Part shown: positions 25,151-38,456 of the stretch, in pieces | Numbering within the stretch: the first letter of the stretch is position 1 | Layout of the letters: the number at the start of each line of letters is the position of its first letter | Origin: Daedaleopsis sinensis | Taxonomy: Eukaryota; Basidiomycota; Agaricomycetes; Polyporales; Polyporaceae | Assembly (NCBI GenBank): GCA_033807695.1 | Contig: CM066303.1 | Span: forward strand, 3,162,001 to 3,226,000 | Length of the DNA: 64,000 nucleotides | Direction of reading: 5' to 3' | The notes under the pieces: generated by a model | Database searches by the model: none | Seen by the model: only the letters and a program-made list of their open reading frames with translations | Told to the model about the DNA's origin: nothing | Made by a program: the position numbers and the translations under genes

Positions 25151-26300
25151 AGGAAACGTACGGTGGGTGAGCGGCAGTATGCGCACGGAGCGCATCTTGA
25201 CGGGGATGCACCACAGTTTAATCGGACCTCGTGTAGCGGCGAATGCAGAAGTAGGGAGTCACCTGTGGACCATACCCCTCGTACACTATACATCCCTCGA
25301 ATCGCCCTTTCGCTGCCGTTCAACCGGACTACACATTTGCGTCCTTTCTGAGAGGGCGGGGACCGGGCAGGCGCAGGTTTGAGCGGACGCGCAGGGTGCG
25401 TTGCACAGGGGCAGGGGAGTCAACTGGCACCGGTAGCGCACAGACTCGGAGAGAGAGCGCAAGAGAGGATGCATGCAGCGGCGGCGGAGACGACTGCAGG
25501 AGAGAACGAGAGAACGAGCGAGAGCGCCCGCGTCTGGGTGCGCGTCATCGACTCTGCGGCAAGCGCCAAAACAAGACCAGGGCGCCTGCAGACTGCTCCT
25601 CCAAGTTCATCCTCGTCTCTATCCTTGGTCCTCCTCAGGCTGCTGCTGTCTACTGCTCTGCTCATCAAGACCGCTTGTCTTCGCTTGGTTCTGATTACTC
25701 TACCCTGGGTCTGCCCCCTTGCGACTGCATTGCGCTCACCTGACTCCGACTCGACGCGCCTCTCTTGTGACTATCCCTATGCGCATTGCGCCCCGGCCTC
25801 CCTGGAGACTACTGGAGTGAGACTGGAGTTTTTTTGAGCCAGTGCAATACGTAAGTGACATGTCTGCATCTCCAAGCTGCACCGAACACTGTGTACCCCG
25901 TACTCAATATACGTGTTCCTTCCGTCCCTCGTCGCGCTCCTCTATTTGGTACAACCCGAACGACGAACGTCTAAAGCTCATCCGCCTGGTGAGGCCTCCG
26001 TGCCTGTATGCTCGCGAACTCTGCACACTTGTCCGGGACCCTGGCCTTGGCTCCGTGGCCTAACCGGACATGCCTCTCGACACATTGTGAGCTTCTCTCC
26101 ATAGTTCCTATACCCCGTGAAGGTCAAGCTCTCCCGCGCAAGACATGGCACCCCCCAAAAAAGCTCCTCAATGCGCTGGTGTATGCATTACATCCACTCC
26201 CATGAAGTATAGTATGTCTCGTCTCTTCCACGCGACTCGTCGCTGAGCTGTATCCCGTATCCCGTATCCCGTATTCGCAGATAAAATCGTCGGCATCTAT
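25151..26300. repeat. Modules D-E, copy 3 (truncated)
   Basis: Matches 4,850-6,230 of unit 1 and 14,900-16,330 of unit 2, then similarity fades toward 26,300. The rest of module F is replaced by the transporter relic and unrelated sequence. No intact gene. Confidence 0.5.
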
Positions 26301-26734
26301 GCCTTCCCGCGAGGGATGGCATCCTACATCTCCCGGTTCTCAGTGCTCTCGATTCTCACCGCTTTCCGCGCTCTTCGTTACGCCCGACAACTTCGTGTCG
26401 AACAGCCTGACGAACCAGCGGCCAGCGGCAGATTATCAGCTCCTCCTGCGCCTTTTCGAACCTCCTGACGACCCTCTTCGGCTGTGTCGACGGCTCCACC
26501 GAGACTCTGACGATATTTTCGAGTGTTCAATTCGCCCCCCGCTGTAAGGACAGCAGGGCGTACGTCGGCGCGATCCGTCTCGTTTCATCATCTTCGGCGT
26601 GCTCCTCTCCGACCTTCTGCCCTGAAACCACAAGATCGGGCTCCTGACTGAGCCGTGGGCCACAGGTGCGTCGTTTGTCTGCGCTGCGTGCGGACCCCGC
26701 TGAATGTCCTGAAGATCGGTCCGCCGTAGGGGTG

Positions 26735-27890
26735 GGCGCACGTATCGCACCGGTTACCTGCACGCGATCGTGCCGGTGTGGAGTACGGAAGTCGTGACAC
26801 ATACAACTCGCGGTGCCCTTAACGCGAGCGAGTTCACGTTGAACATTTTTGAGGTGGTCGTTGCGTACTGGCTTGAACTCGACTTGGGCTTCGTCGGCGA
26901 CGGTTGTTCGCCCTCTATTGTTCCTGATTGCATTCCAGATCATCCCGGTGCTCGCGTTCATGGTGCGTGGCTGTCTTCTCTCGACGTCTTCGTCGAGCTC
27001 ACTAGTTTGTCCCGCTATAGGCATGTATCCCGTGGATGACAAGTACATATTTTATCTTCCTCAAACGAGTGAGCCCGACGTCAATACCAGAGCCTCTACG
27101 CTAGCTGATCAAGGTGGGAAGGCTTGAGGAAGTCCGTGAGATTCTCGGCCGTCTGCGCTCCGAGGACGGCGCGTCGAAGCTCCGCACGCGCAACGCGAGT
27201 ACGAAGACATCATTGCGAACGTCGCACTCGAGAAGGAGCACTCTAATCGCAGCGTATACGTCTCCATGTTCATCGGCCTCCACGCCGCCGGCCTCCACGT
27301 CGCGCGTCGTATGCAGCTCTCCATTTGGCTTCAAATCGTCCAAGAGTACGTACGACACCCCTTCCGACCTTCTCGTCGACCACCATCGACCGCCTCGGTC
27401 GTCGCGTCGAGCTCTGGTGGGGTGCCCTCGGCCAGGGCATCCCGCTCATCCTCGACGGCGCGTTCGCATGGCTGCTGAAGGACCACCCGGAGAAGTCGGC
27501 GAAGTATCGCCTCACGGCGGTGCGCTTCGTGTTGATGGTATGCGCGCGGTGGGGAACGCGTTTGTGTCTTCGGTTGGTTGATCGGTGCGCGTTCTCTAGT
27601 TGTGTCGGGCTTGGCGATATGGGCGCTGACAGCGCGTCGCGCGCACTCGCTCACGACTGTCAACAGACAACGGGCGGCTGACACTCCTGAACCCGGTCAT
27701 GTTCGCGCGGATCGGGCAGAACACGCTGCACGTCTCCGGCACGATCAACCTCCTGAACATCCCGCTCGTGTGGGCGTTCTATCCCGAGACCGCGAACCGG
27801 ACGGTCGAGGAGCTGGACTACCTGTTCATGAGGAAGAGCCCGTTCGTGCGTGCGGGACGAGTAAGCGAACTTATAGAAGATGAAGGAAGT
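26735..27890 (+). pseudogene. Decayed MFS sugar transporter
   Basis: Ordered fragments of a fungal sugar transporter are readable in changing + strand frames. They are a HAIVPVWSTEV...TRGAL...EFTLNIF...VVAYWLE block (about 26,758-26,890), an IAFQIIPVLAFM block (about 26,928-26,963), GRLEEVREILGRLR (about 27,117-27,160), EYEDIIANVALEKEHS with the following RRMQLSIWLQ (about 27,197-27,340), an RLGRR loop (about 27,390), and a C-terminal NPVMFARIGQ to PETANRTVEELDYLF stretch (about 27,690-27,830). This order fits the family from TM4 onward. Frame changes between GDG and the next block, and again before EYEDI, are not explained by convincing introns, and the N-terminal helices are missing. I therefore call it a relic. 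It lies where module F would be in this unit, so it was probably inserted or brought in by rearrangement. Confidence 0.7.
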
Positions 27891-29376
27891 GGAGGCGGAG
27901 CGGAACCGCGTGGGGGGAAGGATGGCGCTGCCGGATGCGGAGCAGCACCACCATCGACACCTCGCACTCGCGCACGATTGCGCGTCTTCACGATCCAGAC
28001 ACGTCCTCGCCAAACACTGTCCCGTTTCTCGCTCAGTGTGCGTATAACGGCGTATCCTGCATCCCCGCCACTCATGGCACCTACCTCATCACTCAGACAC
28101 ACACGACGTCTTCGCGGCGCACCGGCTCACAAGTATGTATATCTTCTCATCGAATATCCCACATGTCTTTGGACCCAGCCGATTTCAGCTAGAAAGTGTG
28201 ACATTCACCGCTCGGATGACTGTACGTCCTGAGCGATGCTCGCGACATTGTCACACACAAGTTGTGTCATATTGGTAAGTCTAACAACCTCTTCGTGCAT
28301 TAAACAAGGCGGCCTCGCAGTCTGACACGCATACATACAGCGGACGTGCCTCACTCACGTCGTCGGATCGTGGAAATCGAACGGACGGCATCTGTCCAGT
28401 TCCTTAACGTTTATCGCGAACACCTAGGTGCTTATCCGACATCTTGCATGTTCGGTCATTCCATCTGTTCCTGTACGTTTCGCAGCCTGACACGCACGAT
28501 CACTGCCAGCAGGCTCAGGGCTACCGCCGGGCGCGCTTTGTTCTGATAGCGATGAGAGAGTCGCGTTCACAGTGGCGAATAGCTCGCAACGTCTTTCGCG
28601 CCTGTTTAAACGTCTTGCGTGGCTGCTCCGTTTACGCCTCTTCCGTGACTGTATAGGCCATCCAGGGTGATTTTCTTGAACTCAGCATTTACGAACCGAC
28701 AACACTACAGTGTAGGCACTGTCGAATTCTGACGTGCGTGCGCGAATTAAGTCTCGGCATTGCACTCTAGATGATAGATGAAGAGACTGATTTGGATGCA
28801 GTCATTGCATCTCGGCGGTTCAAATTCCATTCAAAGATGCCGCTATTCACGTCACAGATTACTACTCGAGCTCGAAGCTCGTATTGCTTAAACCCCGCGC
28901 CATCTTTCGTGCTCTCACTCACCGAATCTGGATCCTCATGCTTGCCAACGCCAGCCTTTCCCCACAAGCCTTCCGCTGCCCGTTTCTCGAAGCCCGGCCA
29001 TAAATCTTGCTTCTGCTCTATCCGACGGTCACCGAACCGCTTTCGACACACAGTCAGGGTCACGACTGACATACGCGCTCATTTAAGTGCCCAAGCGCAC
29101 TAGTCCACCTTCCCTAGCTGTTATACTTGACAGTTCTTCCAGTATCGTGTTCAGAATTGACGTGACACAGTGATGAATTTTGCATGTGGTCTATAGCAGG
29201 TACTCAACGGCCAATCACGGTGGCCTGAGGCACGAACGAGGCCGGCGTGGTGAGCACTACTATATAGGCCCACTGATCTCGAGTCCCAACGGGTCACCCA
29301 GCCCTCGAGTTACATTTTCCCTCTGCAAGTTTCGAGTCATCTGTTCTACCACGCTTCTTCACGCTTCTCCGGAGTT
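27891..29376. repeat. F-type variant module, copy at 27,950-28,480, and flank of DUF6535 copy 3
   Basis: About 27,950-28,480 is homologous to about 41,690-42,250: cgacacctcgca near the start, a block of cactcagacacac, then a gcctcgcagtctgacacgcatacatacag intron end. From 28,500 to 29,376 I see only short frames and no convincing gene. It should hold the promoter of the DUF6535 gene starting at 29,377. Confidence 0.4.
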
Positions 29377-31744
29377 ATGACAGATGTCGGCGATGGGCCT
29401 ACAGGGGCCTCATCTAGGAGCCTACCTGAAGCCCTGTTGAAAGAGTTGCCGTATTACCAGGTACGTACATCAGCAAGATTACTACTACCTCATCCCCCAC
29501 TGATCACATACGAATTTGCATTATTCGCAGACGTCCAAAGTGCCAACAATGCAAGTATGTACTTGAAGGTGATATATGTCCCTTATCGTCTCTGATTGAG
29601 CTTTAGGAACGTTGGGAGCGAAGACGGCGAGTCCATTCGGGACTGAAAACCGACTCGTCCACCGTGACTCAAGCGCCGGCGGCGACGGCGGCGACGGCGG
29701 CTGCAGACACTCAAGATCCCAGAAAAGTTATGGCCGATCTGGTCAAGACGCACACTACCGAGATGGTTGACCGGTGGAACAGAGAAATGGACACTCTCCT
29801 TGTCTACGTACGTCACGGGTTTGTGAACTTTGCGAGTCACACATTGATGTCTTCGGCAACAGGCGGCTCTATTCTCAGCAATATTGACCGCGTTCAATGT
29901 CCAGTCATACCCCCTCCTCAAACCATCTGCGCCTGATCCCGTTTTAGCGACCATGCTACAGATCTCTGCCCAGCTTGATAGCTTCACAGTTTCTCTACCA
30001 CTTGTGAACTCCACGCGGCCTTCATCCTCCCTCGAAGTAGCTTCACCGTCCTCCGCCCCACGATGGGTTGTGCGCCTCAACATACTATGGTTCTCTAGCC
30101 TCGTTCTCAGTCTATCCGCTGCATCCGGAGCTATTATGGTGAAGCAATGGCTCAACGAATTTCAAACCGGCTTGTCGGGATCGTCTACGCGGACTTCTTA
30201 CACTCGTCAACACCGATTCAATAGCTTGAGAAAATGGCAGGTGGCAGGAATCATTGCGCTACTCCCCGTCCTTCTACAGTTCGCCCTTGCCTTGTTCCTT
30301 GCCGGCATTTTGGTACTTTTGTGGAGCTACGATGACGTTGTTGCCACTGTTGTATCTGTACTCGTCGCAATTCTGGCCGTTGTCAGTCTTGCTTCTGTTG
30401 TCCTTCCGGCGCTCACTCCCGACTGCTGTTACATATCTCCACTGTCTATTGGGACGGGCGCCATCTTCCGTCTCCTCATTGAAGGTTGTGAATATGGATT
30501 TAGACGGATCTCCAAATTCAAAAAGGCCCGCCCCCACGGTGAGTCCACATAGGGCTAGTCCTGGATACACAAAACGAACACTCACACGCTCTGTGCCAGT
30601 CAATGTTACCGTCGATCCAGGCCATAATAACAGATTCTACTCCTGGATAACAAAATATCTTACCGCAGCAAGAATACCTGTACCAGTGAAGGAGTTCCAC
30701 TACATTCCGGGCAAAAAAGATGCTCTAGAAGTGGACATTGCGGTCACAGCTTATACCACTCGCATGGACCCCGCGACACTCTCCAAAACGGCTCCTGTGC
30801 TTACAAAGTTCACTGCCATCTCTCGCTTCTTCCGTCAGGTGAAGACTCAGTTGGACAAAAAGCACTTACGTTGGGAGCTCGTGATACGCGAAGGTGACAT
30901 ATCCAATGATGTGTTGCTTGACGCCTTCATTGCCGTCACATCTGCAGCCATCGACGAAGACGACGCCTCGAACCATTTTGCCCGCGGAAACGACTATAGG
31001 TTCTGGTGGCTCCAGTTAGCAAACATTTTGGATGGCGAGGAACGCAAGGGGCGGCTGGACGACGTGGTCATAGATTTGTCATGCGCAATCGTAGCCCTTC
31101 AAGCGATGACTCCAAGTCGAGAAATGGATTACCAGTTTCGCTTCCTATTCCAGTTCGTTGAAGCGGTAAAGGGCCCGACTCTCGACGAGCCTCTCAGTCC
31201 CCTAGCTTCCTATTGCGGTGAGTGCCAGTCAGATGGTATATACAACTGGTGGAGCTCAATGTCTTATTTGCCGTGACTAGTTCTAGAGGCTGCGACTAAG
31301 AGGCTTACCCGCCTTGAACGGTTGCTACCGACGGATATGCCAAGACGCACAACACACAGTTTTGGTTCATTATTTGATGATTACAGTTTGGCGCTTTCCT
31401 TACTTCTTCATGCCACTCTACACCGCAAACATCTGAGCCAGGCTGCGCTTAGAAACACCGCGCAAGACCATCTGGAATCCTACACAAGCAGGCTTCGTTC
31501 TCTCTCACAGCCTGACTTGAAATATCGCAGTTTGGGCAGTGTCGAACGCGTCGTTCAAGCGCTTCTCCTTTACTCGGACAAGCCTAAGGATCGCCAGGTA
31601 CAGCTGTCTTCATCCGGAGCAGAGGAGTTAAATACTTTCGTCGACCGGTACGAGGCCCTGTATGGCGAGTCAGATGCCAGGAACCTGCATGTGAAGTGGA
31701 TCCGCACGCAACGCCCTCAGCATCAAACATTTGCCATTGTGTAG
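29377..31744 (+). CDS. DUF6535 family membrane protein, divergent paralogue (six exons)
   Basis: Spliced model: exons 29377-29460, 29531-29554, 29607-29807, 29863-30538, 30600-31217 and 31281-31744, giving 688 aa. All introns are GT-AG, 52-70 nt, and frame is kept throughout. The layout mirrors the other copies: short N-terminal exon, tiny exon 2 (24 nt), an exon ending in MDTLLVY, then LFSAILTAFNVQSY, a second membrane segment with VMKQW-like VKQW, two further membrane segments and CCYISP. Differences are an alanine-rich insertion in exon 3, one extra phase-1 intron (30,539-30,599) inside the membrane-to-C-terminal transition, and no separate final tail exon. Identity to the others is clearly lower, so it is an older paralogue. 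No inactivating change seen. Function unknown. Confidence 0.82.
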
Positions 31745-33299
31745 ACCAGGTCGGTATTGGCACTCGATTAATTACGAGAAATTCTCATACTAACTGTCAT
31801 GATATCAGCCTTCATCATGATAGGGCCCAACGTTAGCACACTGCACCCCTGCTACCTAACGACACTCGATACCTACACCGTTCCATGATCTGCGCTGCTG
31901 CCCGTGGTCGCTACTGCTTTGGGAAATGTGTTCGATGAGTCACAGTCGCGTACTCTATAGACCCCGCCGGGTGGTCGGTTCCAACAGACCAATAAACGAC
32001 TTCTACTGTATTCCACATTTTCCCCTATTTCCATTTCCTATGCTCAAGTTTGTACCTACCTCACTCCCTCGTACCCACGGCTCAACCTCGCTCGTACGCA
32101 CCTGTCTTGCCAAGTCAGCTTTCATCGCTCTCGTACATCTCTCTCGCAGGCCGCCGCCTACTGCCTATTCTATCATGATGGCCACACAGCTTGCCACTTC
32201 CCGCACCACATCCACTGGCTCTCATCACGCGGCTATTTGTCACGGTGGTTCTCGCATCCTGGAGCCCGACTTGTTCAAAAACGTAATTCTGGGGGCAGCT
32301 TCGTGTACTCGCGCTTTTTCGCTCACCTAGAAACGTTATATAGCTATCTATTCACTTCCGAGCATCCGACTCTCCTGCCGTATACAATCTATCAATATTA
32401 TGGACCTGCTCAGAGACTCCGAACCCGGCCCTCATGCTGCTCGATTCGTCGCAGTCCCTCGCGTAAGTCAAGATTGTAGGGCATATGGTGGTCAGACACT
32501 CATAGCCAGACTCGTCTATTAGTGCTCCGACTCTGTGTATCATTTGACGGATGAGAGCGAACCGTTGGAAAAGACCACTTCCGTAACCATTTCCCCAAAC
32601 CTCTTCACGTGTTCTGTCGCTTCACTGTCGAGGTCTCCATTGGGAACTTATGTCACCCTTGCATATCGATGCCAAACCTACGAATACATCCACATGCCAT
32701 GGTACAGGAGCCTCAGCACGTTGGGCGGGTATAGTAGGACCGACCATCGCAGTATCCAGCGGACTCACGTCTTCAAAGTTCAGCGGCTGTAATGCGACCA
32801 GAGTGGATTGCCTAGATGTAGCCCGCCGGCAGGTACACGCCCGGAGAAGTCAGTGTTTGAAAGTGTACTGACTTCAACTCCCTACGCGTCGACGAGGCGG
32901 CGAGAATTTGTCACGAAGTCCTCGGAAGGAATCGGTCGTGCTATGCGGCCCTATCTCATGCGAGTGACCGTGTGTACACCGTGACGCCTCAGTTAGCCCC
33001 ACTCATCGAGGACGCAGCGGTGTAAACTGCATATATTGTAGGTTGCTATGGAAGCTTGTGGTCAACCTTCCGTTCAGCAACCATCGACGAGCACAGGGGT
33101 ATGAGCGAGTGACCCGCGCACGGCGGTCGGATGTGATTCATGTGAACTGTGAACATGAAGTGGCAGAGTCACAGCTTCAAGTTGGTTGGGTGGTAATTTT
33201 TGTGAGCCTTGAAAGTATTTTCTTATGTAATGGAGGCAGGGATCAAGAGAGACCTAGAATTAGAAAGACGACGAGGAGGAGGCGAAAGTTGTAGCACAA
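31745..33299. repeat. Diverged A/B-like sequence after DUF6535 copy 3
   Basis: About 32,040-32,300 resembles module A at low identity (tcgcatcc-ggagcccgacttg compared with tcgcatctccgaacccgacctgg), and about 32,400-32,470 resembles the start of module B. About 33,000-33,290 matches 39,720-40,030, including atggaggcag-gatcaagagag. No gene recognised in this 1.5 kb. Confidence 0.4.
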
Positions 33300-34760
33300 C
33301 TTCAGGCCGCTTTATAGTTCTCATCGTGGATGGGCACTACTGTGGGCTGGAGAGGTGAGCGCAATTGCGGAGATTCCGGTGCGTGCGTCTCTCGGTGCCA
33401 TTTCGCGGGCCCATGCCATGTCAGCATTCAGACAGCCCATCCCGACACACAACGCGCGTGGCGTCCGTTGCGCTGCACTGAGTGCGTTATGCGCCTGCGG
33501 ACTGCGTCGCGGAGGATGCGCACGTACCTTCTGTGCGACAATCAAGTCCGCACGAGTTAAATCTACGGTACGAGCTGCCGGATGACATGCTTGGGCCTGC
33601 GTACGGAAGGCAGACCTGGCAGGGTGTCGTATCTTTCCCATTTCGCATGATTCGCCTCCAGGACCGCGTTCGAGCGAAGAGCCTGTACATGCGTATGGCC
33701 GTGTCGCGAGCCGTGAAAGATGTGGTTCTCGTGAAGGCGCTCTCCTGGTGCTTGCGTACGGTGCCCTATTCCGAGTCCGAGTGTGGCCCCGCCGACGCAT
33801 CCGGAGTCCGTTTCCGGATAGGTTATGCAAGTCTGTGAAGCCTCAAATGAGCGCACGCACGTCCTGCCAGTGCATGGCGGCGCATCCCACACAGCTCATC
33901 CGTGATACGTGCAGGATGCGCCTCCGGCCCAGTATGTGCTCTCTAATCAGGCTCGCGCGGACGGTGGACGAGCGCACACGCATCGCGAATATGCCTTGCA
34001 AGTTGGGCGTATGTAGCCTCGTCGCGTCGACGACCTCCAGGTGAGCCGCCTAGATGCGGTACCCAGCGCCGCGTCGGATTCCCGGGTCAGTCTCCCGCAA
34101 GTCGACGAGAAGGTCAAAATGAGCCAATCGCACGCGTACGGTCTCCCACATGGCGGCGCATCCTGCACATATCGCCCTGAGGACAAGATGTGCAGGATGT
34201 GCCTGCTAGTGCGGGATCTGCGTTCGTACGTGCACCTGTTAGCCTGTCGCGGTCGGCCGGTATCCAGAGGGACACAATACCAGTTCCCTAGGCATCACGC
34301 ATGCAGCACGCGTGGGCGGAGATTCGACGGGGCTTCTGGCGGCGTGCAAGACAGGTCTGTGTGCACCGGACGAGTTCATAAGGAGATAAGCAGGATGCGC
34401 TTGCGGGGTCTGTGTGCGTACACGTACCTGTGAGCTTTCTCGCGTTCGGCTGGTGTCCAGATGGGTATGGTACTGAGTTCCGCAGAAATCGAGGAGATGC
34501 TGATGCGCATGACACGCGTGCAGCACGCGTTTTGAGAGCACGCGAGAGCATACGGAGAGGGGAGGGAATGACGCGCGTCGAGGACACATCGATGGGTTGG
34601 ATGCGTACGGCACGCGAGTTTGGGTACGTCGCGGACCCGTTCAAGCGCATGGAGCGTGTAAAAAACGCGCTCGGCGAGGGGGTTTGTTCACTTCCAGGGA
34701 GCCGGGAGACGAGTTCATGCGCACGGAGCGCATGCGACAACTGTGCCTGGCGGTGTGCAT
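33300..34760. repeat. Module C, copy 4 (shortened)
   Basis: Closely follows 3,330-4,810 of unit 1 with small indels: sub-repeats near 33,640, 33,900, 34,170 and 34,390. The inverted repeat at 33,879-33,922 has more mismatches than in copies 1 and 3. Confidence 0.55.
33879..33922. repeat. Inverted repeat (hairpin), module C copy 4
   Basis: Same placement and spacing as at 3,862-3,905 but with several arm mismatches, consistent with drift. Confidence 0.5.
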
Positions 34761-37700
34761 GCGCGCATCATACGCGTGCGCTTTCTCCTGTTCAAGGTGT
34801 AACGTGTATGTGCAGCGAATGCAAGAGCACGGACTCACTGAACCGGACCACACCTACACTGTGTGTCCCTCGTTCGCTCAGGCCATTCCGGAAGGTTCAT
34901 CTACGTCCTTTCTCCGAGGGCGCGGCCCGGGGACAGGCAGGGGAAAGTGCGAGGGGACGCCCAGGGAGCGGTGCACAAAAGCCGGGGGGTCGACGGGCAC
35001 CAGTCGGCCACAGACTCGGAGGGAGGGAGTGCAGGAGAGGATGCATGCGGCGGCGGCGGACACGGCTGCAGGGAGCACGCGAGAGCGCCCGATGTGCGTC
35101 ATCGACTCTGCCGCAAGCGCCGAACAGGATTGACGGCGCCTACAGACTGCTCCTCCTCCATCTTCGTCTCTGACTCTCTGTGTCGTCTCTATCCTTGCGT
35201 CTCCTCCCTATCAGGCTGCAGTTTCTACTTCCCTGCTTATAACGACCGCTTGTGCTTGCCTCCCACTGCACTCGCCCTTGCCCTTGCCCTCGCCCTTCCC
35301 GACTCACCCGACTCCCTCGGCGCGTCTCTCTTGCGGCTACTATCCCTATGCGCATTGCCCCCGCTTTCCTGGAGACTACTGGAGTGCAACTGACGGTTTT
35401 CTGTGCCCATGCGCCAGGTAAGTGATATGTTTGCAGCCTCTACATTCACCCCACACATTGTGTACCTCGTCTATTGCTTCTCTCTGTGCCTGTATGCCTG
35501 TCCGTCCTGCCTAGTGTAATGTACTCTGGACGACTCTCCCATACTCCGTTCCGGACTCCGGGCCTCAGTAATCCTCTCTCCATGATTCGTATCTCTGACA
35601 CCCGTGAATATCTAGCTCGCTCCCTCGCTGGCAACACGCGCAAGACCCTAGCAGCCCTCGCAAACAAGAGCCCCCATCCGCTCGTGACCACCTCATTCTT
35701 ATCAGGCTCACTTCGAATCTATTACCATCGAGTACGGTAAGTTCGACCCCTCCCCACAACTCGTCCCAGCTCAACCACATCCCGTACTGAGTTCACTGTG
35801 TGCAGATATCGATTCCGAGTTTTACCATCAATGACGTCTCCATCGTGTGCGACATCTGGTCACATCGCCGGCCTCCGAGCAATCCGACACATCCTGTTCT
35901 CCCTGCTCTCGGCTGCCACCCATCTTGCGCCTGAGCACAAACTCTACGCACGGCTCTCGCGGCGATCTTCACCTCGCCCTGTCCAAGTTCCTCGACGTCT
36001 CATGCATCATGGTCCAACACTCTGCTGGCGGACCTCACCTTAGACTCGCGCCCTTACTTGCAACTCGCTCTAGGACTCGCGTTCGCCGCAAAGGAGAACC
36101 CCAATGCGCTCGTGCACACCTCGTACCTGCGCTCCTGTGAAGTATGGTTTCTTTCTGCTCCTCGCAGAACTCTATCCCGCATGTGAGTCACCTCCTTCTA
36201 CTTTCGTGCTACGCTGCAAACATCTTATCGTCCTCACCAGGTCTGCTAAGGACTTGAGTACATCTCGTCCGTCCTCTCGCCAGCACGTCTCTATCTCTCG
36301 CCTGTATCGATCAGGAGCCGACCCCGCCTATCCTGCTCGTCTTTCTGGATACCATGTCTCCGTCAAGTCCATCGTATATGTCAAGCACGTTATGCTTGAG
36401 ACGCCTACGACGCCTTCAAGTGGTGCACTCTACGAACATCGTGCCTAGTCCGAACTGTCGACCTTTCCGACCTTCCGGTGACCCTGTACTGTCGATTCGC
36501 GCTACTTATCATCTGGAGTCATCGAAGGATCCAGCCTCTCGACCTCTGCGAGGCGTTCCGGGCGAGACGAGTGAGGCGTCGGTGATCCCTCCCCTAAATC
36601 AGTATCCCCCGGACGTCTCCGACGATGCATGTTGTGATGGAGGGTTCTCGTCGGGGAAGCCTCTGGCTACGAATCACGTCGATGTTTTGAGAACATCGCC
36701 ATGAAGGCGATGTGCATGCACCGCGCGCTGTTACCTCTATCTCGTGGGCGGGTCGTTGTATCGACCACTACGAGGGCGTGTCCTACCCACAGGTGCTCAA
36801 CAAGGCGCGAGTATGTCGCCGGCGCACGCGACTCGCATACAGGACAATTCGAGACATCGCACGCATCACACACGTCCCTCTCTCTCATAGCGACTACATT
36901 CAAGACTCGAATACGCCGCTGGCCTCGGAGGTCTTCGTGGCGCCCGCTCGCTGCTCTCAGCACAGGTGGACGATCCTCCTGTTCGAGTCTCTCTTCCCGG
37001 ACTATCCTCCTGTCCGAGTCTGTGTCTGTACCCCGACCGGTGACGTCCCATAGTCCAACACACGATCCCAATGACCGCTGCCCGCCAGAAGCGTAGATCG
37101 GATGAGGATGATGGTTCACCGGTCTCCATAACCATTTGCCAGTGAGTGCCCGCGCTCCGATTCTGTCAGTCAGATTGCCCAAGGAATTTTAATGTTTCTT
37201 GCACAGAACGAGTTATCTGTACAGAGCTCGCACGCGCTCTGCTCGACGTCTTTGGCAGCATTCTGGACTCTCGATCTCGTTCACCGCGGTCTATACATGG
37301 TAAGTATCTACGCACTCTCTCGCACATCATTTCGAGCACTGAGAGGTGTCTATAACAGACACGTAAAATGCGCCCGGCTAGCGACATTGCGACGCAATCG
37401 TTGAGGAGACAAATTGCCGTCCACGGGAGAGGACAGATCCGCGATGCACCGGTCTATACGCCCAGTCAAACCCCCGGCACCGAACTCGGTCATGGAGCTC
37501 TCGCTCGCTTGCTCGCCGCCTGTGGGTCACAAAGGGGCATCTCTCCGATGCATATGAAGGTACGTTCCGCTTATCGTGATGTAGATGTATGTGTAGGATA
37601 CTGACTATTACCGCGCAGACATCCGGTAGCTGAGCACAATCAGATTGTCGCCGTATCCCCCTGCACACCGTCTATGCTAGTATGCAGCGTGGTAGTATAG

Positions 37701-38456
37701 CATTCGAATCGACGTGGCTATCTACTGGCTATAGTGAGCTGATAATTTCAAAGCATGCTCGTTGTCCGTCGCCCGCATTCACTGACCTCGATCGCTGTGC
37801 ATGCCGAGCTCAGTACCCTCACACCTCCAGACACCGCCGGGAATGGACTCGGACAGCGGAGTACGTGTGCACGTCGCTACTCACCGGACGGCTCCGTCCC
37901 CTTCGACCACGACCACGACTGCGTCGAGCCGTCCACATTGCGCTCGAAGGGATCGTGCTCACGGGTCCACAATATCCCGCCGACGGGGAACATGCGGAGC
38001 ACGTCCCCCTCGACAGTGTGGACCGGGGACACAGGTGAGTACGTACGTCCATGTATGGTACCGGTCTTACCGGCGGAAGGACTTCCGTGCGAACCAGGTC
38101 CGTGCGTGACTCTGCTGTGCAACTTGACAAAACACGTGGTGGCTGGATTCCTCGTGGTGGCTTTCAGAGTGTGGCGAAGGCGGGGAAGAGGACTGATGGC
38201 CGAGCTTCTCTGTTGCATTCGGCAGAAGCCAGTGGACTGTAGACATGAGGGTGTACCGCCGCGGCGCAGTCGCGTAGTCGGAAACCAGTGTCAGTACCTA
38301 TGCGGCTTCTATGGTACTCGTGGAATCTTAGAGAGTGTAGGCGCATATTTGATGAGTACAGCTGACATATGTATGTGGCTCTACCCTCCTCTTGCAGCTG
38401 TATCGTCCTCGGGAGTCCAGTGTCAACAATCGTCCCGTTCCGACCACGTCTCCGCT
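34761..38456 (+). pseudogene. Modules D-F, copy 4: decayed multi-exon locus
   Basis: 34,779-36,694 is nearly identical to 4,820-6,735 at a constant offset of 29,959. Intron borders match, for example 35,737-35,805. After 36,700 identity drops to the level of ordinary copies. Introns near 37,140-37,206 and 37,299-37,358 match those of unit 1. A frame around 38,120-38,240 (VVAF-VWRRRGRG-MAELLC) is shared with 52,260-52,360, suggesting an ancestral exon. A 310-codon frame at 37,755-38,687 reads through apparent introns, and I do not accept it as one gene. Confidence 0.4.

Noticed and set aside
26527..27048. 173-codon open frame (-)
   Set aside because: Lies antisense to the transporter relic, whose + strand motifs are clear. 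Treated as a shadow.
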